In this document: positions 53,401 through 58,673 of the stretch, piece by piece
Layout: every line of letters begins with the position of its first letter
Position numbering within the stretch: the stretch's first letter is position 1
NCBI GenBank assembly: GCA_905207235.1
Contig: CAJLKN010000012.1
Span: 1-58,673, forward strand
DNA: 58,673 nt
DNA from: an uncultured Eubacteriales bacterium
GTDB taxonomy: Bacteria > Bacillota > Clostridia > Christensenellales > Borkfalkiaceae
Reading direction: 5' to 3'
Made by a program: the position numbers and the translations under genes
The notes under the pieces: model-generated
The model's database searches: none
Told to the model about the DNA's origin: nothing
The model's input: the letters and a program-made list of their open reading frames with translations, nothing else

Positions 53401-53832
53401 GAAAAGGCTGTCGGCTGCGCGCTCTTTGTAAGTCGCCGCGACAGCGTCGTCCGCAGCAATTATATCGAACGAACGATCGACGCCCAAAACGTAGAAATAC
53501 GAGCGCACTAGGCGGGCGCAGAACGAGTGAATTGTGGATATGTCTGCGGAAGAAATTTTTGTGAGTTGCTTTTTTAAGTGCGCTCTGACGGCTTCGTCGC
53601 CGTCCGCCAGCTTTTTAATGAGCGCGGAGCGCAATTTTTCCTTTATCTGACCCGCCGCCTTTTTTGTGAACGTTACGGCGAGCACGTTATCGAGGTCGCC
53701 GCCTTCGGTTAAATAGCGGCAGATTTTTTCTATCATTACCGAGGTCTTGCCCGAGCCCGCGGAAGCCGAGACTATGACCTTGCCGTCCGCCTGTATGGCG
53801 GCGAGCTGTTCGGGCGTGAATTTCTGCGCCAT
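50488..53832 (-). CDS. addA: ATP-dependent helicase/nuclease subunit A
   Basis: UvrD-like helicase and nuclease subunit that processes double-strand breaks for RecA. Walker A ASAGSGKT is at 23-30, followed by the UvrD motifs (DEYQDVNPVQ, GDVKQAIYGFRG, TMHSSKGLEFPVV) and a C-terminal RecB-type nuclease (AIDLLAVSGDGIAIIDYKY). The 1114 residues are a little short for the family. The ATG at 53832 overlaps the addB stop (TGATG), giving coupled translation. Confidence 0.95.
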   Translation of the reverse strand: MAQKFTPEQLAAIQADGKVIVSASAGSGKTSVMIEKICRYLTEGGDLDNVLAVTFTKKAAGQIKEKLRSALIKKLADGDEAVRAHLKKQLTKISSADISTIHSFCARLVRSYFYVLGVDRSFDIIAADDAVAATYKERAADSLFDRLYKDGDKNFMLVLSCLRRNRSDDSVRRLIFEAHSSVCNVVDYAQKIRSLASLYCREGFEKICSEYRLVIAEKCGALSRSLEDFSSDFAIPEGCEKIANIIEEMRSALSAAGECSLFEPLPPLYSTRRPTAKEHTREAIERFDAFRARIKKKYDDLKKDISDEQTEYDRFIKSGALAQAFGELVLQFDEEYAAVKRDEGKLDYNDLEHFSLKLLSDPDVREQINAKYKSVFVDEYQDVNPVQERILTLSGAHDNFTVGDVKQAIYGFRGSKSVFFSRKYESMIASDGSKRLSVNFRSSAAVINFVNKLFCDMMTTESCGFSYSSDGFMHAGGKYPEDSGVAEIVVFGEDESEREVAEGVYSVAEHVTEEVGHTREGRAVLDLVRSELSGRHYSVEEGCMVDTQPGDICILTRKRADKSAQGIVRALTDAGYSVEGSGESNICARPEIRGLLDILSLIDNCQQDIPLATAMLSPIGGFTHDELAAVRISQKNSMQKLTFRACLVEYRLHRSDELARKISAFFAKINRYRRLSDILGAAQLIDAVISDCGLAAKYASGGGAVLAAVRRLQREAYSPSGELRLNAFLQKIKAGGYNISAPSASSSDSIKVMTMHSSKGLEFPVVIIADTAASFAGRDYSDMPFDDDFGFAPKYYDEDKKLSSQTLLRKLCLMRKKRENIKNELNLFYVACTRAMCNLHVLCSKPADYDCTALYDADCYAKLFDVRAYSPRFTDVSADFGAEAPEQKIVAAPDEKLVREMDELFNARYGYEESVGLPVKSSASGLLSMEEPTFAENILFEDIDERDEKGGAETGTAYHRYLQLCDFSRRDEASVKEQIDLFVKRGQMTAEQAELLNSSRLCEILSMPVFEKLSRSGLYREREFLCRLPANAFLPTNATDDVLVQGAIDLLAVSGDGIAIIDYKYSALGDGDLIKKYTPQLALYKKAVSRILGRDEASISTTIVNIRRCREINL

Positions 53833-56800
53833 CACTCGTCCCCCCTTTGCTTTCTGACTATGCCGGCAATTGCGCGGCAATCGACTTTGGCTTTTTTTCT
53901 TTCCTCGCCGTCAAGCCCTACGGCAAAGCCGCAGCTGCCCGCAAGCGGACAGCGGTTGCACGCTCCCTCGGCGGGCGAGGGAGAGGCGTTTCCGCCCGAC
54001 ATTTCCTCCGCGCCCTTGCGCGCGACGAGAGAGGAATACAACAAAAAATCGGCGAAATCTTCGCGCGAGAGCGCGCTTTCGACCTGTCTGCCGTTGAGAT
54101 AGGCATCGACATAGCTGCTCTTCTGCTTTTCTTTTACCGTACTGTCCGAGCTCTTTACCACGTCCTCGCTGCCGTCCATGTAACCTTTAAGTCTGAACAC
54201 GCCGTCGTGCTGCTCTTCGTATTCGACCTTTGCGGGGAAGTAATACGCGCCCACCGCGCGCCTGCCGTCAGCCGAGGCGAGCAGATAGACGGGCAACTGA
54301 AGTTTTAATCCCATATAATACGACGCCGCGCTGTTGTCCGTCGCGCCCGTCTTGTAGTCTATGACGCGCACCATGTCGCCGCAGTCGTCCACCCTATCTA
54401 TTCTGCCGTAGAGCGAAGTTCCGCCGTCGAGAGCGAGGCGGCAGGTCTTTTCCACTTCCGCCACGCGGAAGGATGAGTTTTTGAGCTGTTCAAACGCGCC
54501 GAGGCACACTTCAACCGCCTCTTCTATGAGAGCCTGCGCGGAATATTCGCCCCTCTTATCCGAAGTCAGTGCGGAATATTTGGGCGAGGACAGCAGCTTT
54601 TCGCTCTCCTCCTTAGCCCTGTCTGCGACGTCCTGACTGTCCGTAAGCCCGTTTACGGAGGGCGCGAACACCTTTTGAAGCACGGAGTGAATGAAGTTTC
54701 CGCAATCGAGCGGGCGCATTACGCCCTCTTCGCGCTCGGCGAGTTTAAGCCCGCGCAGCATAAAGCATTTGTACGGGCAGGCAAAATAGCTTTCGAGCGC
54801 CGTCGGCGTAAAGCTGTTGCCGTACAGCTTTGACGCTTCTCTTACTTTTATATCCGCGGGCTCTTCCTCTATCGCCTGCGCAGCCTGTTCGCCGTAGCCG
54901 TTTTTTTGCAGCAGACTGTAAACCGAGGAGCGCACGACGGGCGAAGTTTCGCCCGCAAGCCTTTCGACCGCAGGAACGGGACGGGCGCAGATATATTTGA
55001 GGTTCTGCGTGTTTTTTGCCGCCATGCGCGCCGTAACGGGGCGGAGTTTTTCGCCCGAGGGTGCACAGAAAAGCGCCTGCGCGTACAGCACGGCTTCACT
55101 TACGCCGCACTCCTCTCCCCCCTTGCGCACGGGATATGTGAGGTACAATTTATCTTTGAACGCACACAGGTTGAGACCCGCCGTTTCGCGCGAGCGGTTG
55201 TTGACCTGCGAAATTTTGGGCGAAATTTTTATGTTGAGCGCGTCGAGGCTGTCGAGGTCCCTGTCGGTGAGCACGGCGGTATCCTGACTGGTTGCGGGCA
55301 CGTCGCCCGTGAGCCCCGCCGCGAAAATTATGCGGCTGCCTATGTTGTTTGTGGAGAGCAGGTCGCTGACGAAAACGGCGTCCTGTTTGGGCGGTATCAA
55401 CGAAAGTTCCGCGGCGGAAAAGCCGCTTTTGAGCACGGCTGAAAATTCGCGCACGGTCATTTCCTGACCCGAAGTCAGGCGCTCGGCTTCGTCCAGAACG
55501 GATAGAACGCTGTCGTAAGCGCGCGCCGAGAGCGCAGAAAGCGAGGGATAATCCGCGCTGAAATTTTCGCACATCGCGGAAAGCGTCTTTTGCGCGTCGA
55601 AATCTTTCAGAACGCCGCGCAGCGCCGCGCAGAACTGCTCGCCCCTGCCCTTCGACGGTATGCGTTTAAGGCTGCGCAAGAAGGGTTCTCTTATCAGTTT
55701 TACCGCCTGCGCGTCCAGCCCGAGGGAGGTAAGTATCTTTTCGTCGGGCTGTCTTTTTACTCCGCCGCGGTAGGCGGCGAGCCTCAACACATAGTTGACG
55801 AATAAATCTTTTATCTTGCGCTTTTCGCCCTCGCCGAGCTTTCTTCCGCCCTCGTCCTCGTCGAGACTGAACAGCGGCGAAGTTACGACCGAAAACAGGC
55901 TCTGCGCCGTGCAACCGTCGCGCGCGCAGGCGAGGTAACCTTCAATAAAGGAGCACACGGGGTGTTCGGAGAGAGCATAGCTCTTGTCGAGATAATAAGG
56001 TATTGCGTATTGCGAAAACACGCGCTCGACTATGGGGCGGTATCCTTCAAGGTCGGGCAACATCAGCGAAATCGCCTGATAGCGCACGCCGCCTTCAAAA
56101 ACGTGCTTTATTATTTCGGCTGCGATATACTCTATCTCGTCCTCCTCGTCGCGCCCCTCGAATATGGTAACGGCGCTTGTGGGCAAAGGATTTTTAAGGT
56201 GAAAGGCGTCGGCGTCGAATATATGCGTGCGCATGCGCTCCGCCTCTGCCCCGAGGGAAGATTTTATCGTCTTTACGTTGCAACCGCCGAACTGCCTTGC
56301 CGCACCCTGAAAGGAAGCCGCCGCTTCGTTGACATATACTTCGGCGCTACCGCCTATGAAAAGACCCGTAACGTTCTTCGCCGCCTCCATGCACGCCGCG
56401 GCACATTCAGAAACGGAATGCGTAAACGCCTGAAAGCCGAGGAATATGACCTCCGCGCCGATTATAGCGCGGCTTTTTAATATGACTTCGGGAAGCATTG
56501 CAAGATAGCGGTTTCTGTCCATGCTTCCGCTCTTTTCGAGGTAATCTGAATACGCGCGGTAGAGCTTTTCGAGGTCCCTTATCTTGCCTTCGAGCACGGC
56601 GGACGGCGCCGAGACGGCGGAAAGGTCGTCGGGCGAAACGCGGGAAGAATATAAGAGGGCGATAGTATCGTAGATATCCTGCGCCGCGGTGGGCGAGGAA
56701 AGTTTTTTGAACATCGTAAGTTCACCGCGCATATCTTCAATGAGTTTTCTTATGACCATAGCCGAGCCCTGACTGGTGAGTATGTTGGCGCACTTACCCT

Positions 56801-57008
56801 TTTCGGCGGAGAGGAAGCGGGCAAACGTATAAACTGAGGCGGAAAAAGTTCCGCCCGCGGCGGCGCACACGGCGCGCTCTGCGGCGAGGGTAAGCCTGTC
56901 CTCGCAGAAAATGACGGTATTTTTGCCCGCGCGCTCGTTTTCGGCTATTATGTCTTTAAGTTTTTCGAGAGCCGCACCCGTCGTGGGCGCGGTATAGGAA
57001 GTTATCAT
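53832..57008 (-). CDS. addB: ATP-dependent nuclease subunit B
   Basis: Partner of AddA. The C-terminal nuclease carries VIDYKTG, and the iron-sulfur cysteines are one near 743 (FACPYKC) and C1017, C1020 and C1026 (CNRCPLAGSC). No Walker A is visible at the N-terminus (GAALEKLKDII... in place of GxxGxGKT), as in streptococcal RexB. The 1058 residues are normal. No ribosome site is seen, and TATAAT lies seven bases before the ATG. Confidence 0.93.
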   Translation of the reverse strand: MITSYTAPTTGAALEKLKDIIAENERAGKNTVIFCEDRLTLAAERAVCAAAGGTFSASVYTFARFLSAEKGKCANILTSQGSAMVIRKLIEDMRGELTMFKKLSSPTAAQDIYDTIALLYSSRVSPDDLSAVSAPSAVLEGKIRDLEKLYRAYSDYLEKSGSMDRNRYLAMLPEVILKSRAIIGAEVIFLGFQAFTHSVSECAAACMEAAKNVTGLFIGGSAEVYVNEAAASFQGAARQFGGCNVKTIKSSLGAEAERMRTHIFDADAFHLKNPLPTSAVTIFEGRDEEDEIEYIAAEIIKHVFEGGVRYQAISLMLPDLEGYRPIVERVFSQYAIPYYLDKSYALSEHPVCSFIEGYLACARDGCTAQSLFSVVTSPLFSLDEDEGGRKLGEGEKRKIKDLFVNYVLRLAAYRGGVKRQPDEKILTSLGLDAQAVKLIREPFLRSLKRIPSKGRGEQFCAALRGVLKDFDAQKTLSAMCENFSADYPSLSALSARAYDSVLSVLDEAERLTSGQEMTVREFSAVLKSGFSAAELSLIPPKQDAVFVSDLLSTNNIGSRIIFAAGLTGDVPATSQDTAVLTDRDLDSLDALNIKISPKISQVNNRSRETAGLNLCAFKDKLYLTYPVRKGGEECGVSEAVLYAQALFCAPSGEKLRPVTARMAAKNTQNLKYICARPVPAVERLAGETSPVVRSSVYSLLQKNGYGEQAAQAIEEEPADIKVREASKLYGNSFTPTALESYFACPYKCFMLRGLKLAEREEGVMRPLDCGNFIHSVLQKVFAPSVNGLTDSQDVADRAKEESEKLLSSPKYSALTSDKRGEYSAQALIEEAVEVCLGAFEQLKNSSFRVAEVEKTCRLALDGGTSLYGRIDRVDDCGDMVRVIDYKTGATDNSAASYYMGLKLQLPVYLLASADGRRAVGAYYFPAKVEYEEQHDGVFRLKGYMDGSEDVVKSSDSTVKEKQKSSYVDAYLNGRQVESALSREDFADFLLYSSLVARKGAEEMSGGNASPSPAEGACNRCPLAGSCGFAVGLDGEERKKAKVDCRAIAGIVRKQRGDE

Positions 57009-57015
57009 ATTACAA

Positions 57016-57044
57016 ATTATAACATATCGCGTGCAATTTTTAAA
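57016..57044 (-). promoter_or_regulatory. Promoter of addBA with leaderless geometry
   Basis: TTTAAA (57039-57044), a 17-base spacer and TATAAT (57016-57021) stand seven bases before the addB ATG. The -35 box is weak. Confidence 0.6.
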
Positions 57045-57064
57045 TATTTTGTGGCATAAAAGTT

Positions 57065-57093
57065 TTTACAATTAAAAATTAATATGTTATAAT
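57065..57093 (+). promoter_or_regulatory. Promoter of the 57101 lipoprotein with leaderless geometry
   Basis: TTTACA (57065-57070), a 17-base spacer and TATAAT (57088-57093) stand seven bases before the ATG, mirroring the divergent addB start. Confidence 0.75.
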
Positions 57094-57100
57094 AGCGAGT

Positions 57101-58198
57101 ATGAAAAAAGCACTCAAGATTTTTGCTCTCGCCATATGCGCAGGCAGCACCGTCATGATGGCGGCGTGCGGCGGAATTGTCAACTATAAAACCACGACTT
57201 CGCCCAACTGGGAAATAAGAAACCCTTCGGGCGGGGAATTGAACGCAAATTCCGACCGACTTACCCACAAGGAAGTTGCCACATACGAAATCGCATACGA
57301 AAAAGGCGCAAACACAAATTACTCTTTTGAATATAACGACGGCGGAACGTACGTAACTTCGTTCTACGCGACGACTTACGACTGGAATTCCGTCGCCATA
57401 CCCGAAGAATACAGAGTTGCCGACGCGACAGACATAGTTTACGTTTACGAAACCGCGCTCAACATATCGGGTTCGGTTACGGTGAGCGGCGCTAAACGCG
57501 AGTTTGAAAACGCAATAACGACGCGCAGTTATTTCCGTTCTGCAGACAACAACCTTACGCCCGTTTACACCATGCAGGACATTGTATGCACATCGCCCAA
57601 CACTCTGCTTCCCGGAGACCTTGCAAGCGCTTACATTGAAATGAACTGCGTTTATGAAATTTTTTATAACCGCGACGGCAATTCGGCTATAATAAAGACC
57701 ACCGACCGCACATCTTCCGACCCTCAGACCGAAACCGCAACCGCGGGATTGGGTTCAGAATATTCGGTATTCGACGCGACATATGTGGCAATGGCTATGC
57801 GCGCTATGACTTACAGCGGCACGCACACGTTCGACCTTATGAGGGCGGCTGAAAAGCAGACTTCGCGCTTCCAGGCGGCGTGCGGCGGTGAACTTGCGCT
57901 CGACAGAGAAAACGAGGCTTACGCAACCATTTTCGGCGCGCTCGACGGTGCAGTAGAAAGCGGTTATCTCATAGCGGGCGAGGACGAAGAAGGCAACCTG
58001 AACTATACCTATAACGAGCTTACGTTGAGCCTCGTTTCGGACATGCCCGGTCCCTCCTCCACCTATTGGTACGCGCACGTTTCCAACGGCGACCTCAACA
58101 CGTGCAGAGCGGCGCTCATAAGAATGAACGAAACCATTCCTTTCAGCCTCGGTTCTCTTGTTTATTCGCTGGCTTCGCTCGAATACGTTGAAATTTAA
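57101..58198 (+). CDS. Hypothetical lipoprotein
   Basis: A 365-residue lipoprotein with lipobox MMAAC (C23). The mature part is a soluble mixed domain with many Tyr, Thr and Asn residues and no motif that I recognise; repeated aromatic strands such as ANTNYSFEYNDGGTYV suggest a beta structure. It could be a substrate-binding or surface protein. There is no ribosome site: the promoter at 57065-57093 predicts transcription starting at the ATG. It is divergent from addBA with no sign of shared function. Confidence 0.8.
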   Translation: MKKALKIFALAICAGSTVMMAACGGIVNYKTTTSPNWEIRNPSGGELNANSDRLTHKEVATYEIAYEKGANTNYSFEYNDGGTYVTSFYATTYDWNSVAIPEEYRVADATDIVYVYETALNISGSVTVSGAKREFENAITTRSYFRSADNNLTPVYTMQDIVCTSPNTLLPGDLASAYIEMNCVYEIFYNRDGNSAIIKTTDRTSSDPQTETATAGLGSEYSVFDATYVAMAMRAMTYSGTHTFDLMRAAEKQTSRFQAACGGELALDRENEAYATIFGALDGAVESGYLIAGEDEEGNLNYTYNELTLSLVSDMPGPSSTYWYAHVSNGDLNTCRAALIRMNETIPFSLGSLVYSLASLEYVEI

Positions 58199-58245
58199 CA
58201 AAAATATGAAGCCGCGCAAGCGCCGCTTCCTCACAAAAGATAAAC

Positions 58246-58274
58246 ATCCGCCGCATCTTTGCGATGCGGCGGAT
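58246..58274 (+). terminator. Terminator of the 57101 lipoprotein gene
   Basis: Twelve-base perfect arms ATCCGCCGCATC and complement around TTTGC, then TATTTTATT. Confidence 0.85.
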
Positions 58275-58394
58275 TATTTTATTCGGCTTTTTAAAGCTCC
58301 TCTCTCTTTTTCGAAGAAGTCCTTTCACCTTGCGCGGCGAAACAATCTTCGTGGCACGCAAAAAATAAAAATATAAACAAAAATAAAATCGCTA

Positions 58395-58423
58395 TTGACA
58401 TAACGATTAAAACCTGTTAATAT
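58395..58423 (+). promoter_or_regulatory. Promoter with no ORF behind it
   Basis: Consensus TTGACA (58395-58400), a 17-base spacer and TAATAT (58418-58423). No protein-coding frame with a ribosome site follows. Confidence 0.65.
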
Positions 58424-58429
58424 AATTAT

Positions 58430-58580
58430 ACCAAATTGGGTTAAAAATAACTTTGAACTACAATTTACGCATGCCTTTTTGTTCGCAGAAATATTTACTC
58501 CTTATTTTTTTTGCATGCGTCATTTACCCGCGCGGCGACATAAATTTTGTCGCCGCGCGGCGTATTTTTATATATTTTTA
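58430..58580 (+). ncRNA. Candidate small RNA
   Basis: A transcript from the 58395 promoter would run about 150 bases to the hairpin at 58528-58560 (arms CCGCGCGGCGACA and complement, then TTTTTATATATTTTT). Inside it ACGCATGC (58467-58474) and GCATGCGT (58513-58520) can pair, bracketing a U-rich loop. The class is unknown. Confidence 0.45.
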
Positions 58581-58673
58581 AGATACAAAACACCGTCCGC
58601 ACTATTTCCGCCCTTACAACATTTATGTTTTATGTAAGGCTTTATTAAAAAAGCGGCGGGCGCGTTCGCGCCC
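58581..58673. other. End of window, no supported gene
   Basis: AT-rich, ending in a GGGCGCG/CGCGCCC inverted repeat cut by the window edge, perhaps a terminator for a gene beyond it. Confidence 0.4.

Noticed and set aside
58471..58580. 36-codon ORF inside the candidate small RNA
   Set aside because: No ribosome site, and it reads through the terminator hairpin.

Overview
The window reads as chromosome of a low-GC-positive (Bacillota) bacterium of clostridial type. The evidence is gene order and gene content: yicC-gmk-rpoZ-priA-def-fmt-rsmB-rlmN-rpe-thiN, then rpmB divergent from asp23-fakA-recG; the str operon; rpsB-tsf and pyrH-frr-uppS-cdsA-dxr-rseP; AddAB rather than RecBCD; a four-cysteine L28; a DUF3343 protein beside a class V aminotransferase; and many MKK-type lipoproteins. 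Coding DNA is moderately GC-rich and spacers are AT-rich, with GC-rich palindromic terminators. A gut clostridium (perhaps Christensenellales-like) is my guess, not something the sequence proves.

Layout. 1-1152: 5' part of a 23S rRNA gene on the minus strand, with its own promoter and no 16S gene upstream. 1642-5279: sugar isomerase-like protein, small hypothetical proteins, cysteine desulfurase-like protein with DUF3343, and nth. 5469-10290: str operon (rpsL, rpsG, fusA, tuf). 10300-16976: aldolase-like protein, SGNH hydrolase, recG, fakA, asp23. 17253-28817: rpmB, a leucine-rich-repeat lipoprotein, then the translation/replication housekeeping cluster. 28886-33403: M1 peptidase, corA with an elaborate leader, FmdB-like zinc ribbon, a YwmB-like protein and a SpoIIQ-like M23 protein. 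33593-38256: iron alcohol dehydrogenase, a two-peptide mini-operon, a membrane XRE regulator, a DegV (FakB-like) protein and a YfbR-like nucleotidase. 38371-39700: TPP riboswitch and a ThiT transporter. 39768-47240: rseP, dxr, cdsA, uppS, frr, pyrH, tsf, rpsB. 47579-58198: lipoproteins, DUF1292, ruvX and addA/addB.

Functional links. ThiT (under a TPP riboswitch) and ThiN form a thiamine salvage route. FakA and the DegV protein are the two halves of a fatty acid kinase. UppS, CdsA and Dxr supply lipid and isoprenoid precursors. AddAB, RecG, PriA, RuvX and Nth cover repair and replication restart.

Most interesting. (1) A free-standing mini-operon at 35127-35592 has a near-consensus promoter, two strong ribosome sites and a strong terminator, and encodes two paralogous peptides of 31 and 32 residues ending in PLSYV-x-LGCA-K/R. 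Seven of the 11 invariant codons in the shared tail differ synonymously, so selection acts on the peptide. I recognise no described family. (2) The corA leader contains a 13-codon ORF (stop included) ending next to one of two identical 7-mers that compete for the same partner, the layout of a leader-peptide attenuator. (3) About eight genes have a -10 box 5-9 nt before the start codon and no ribosome site, which suggests frequent leaderless mRNAs. (4) The 23S gene is not linked to a 16S gene in the usual order.
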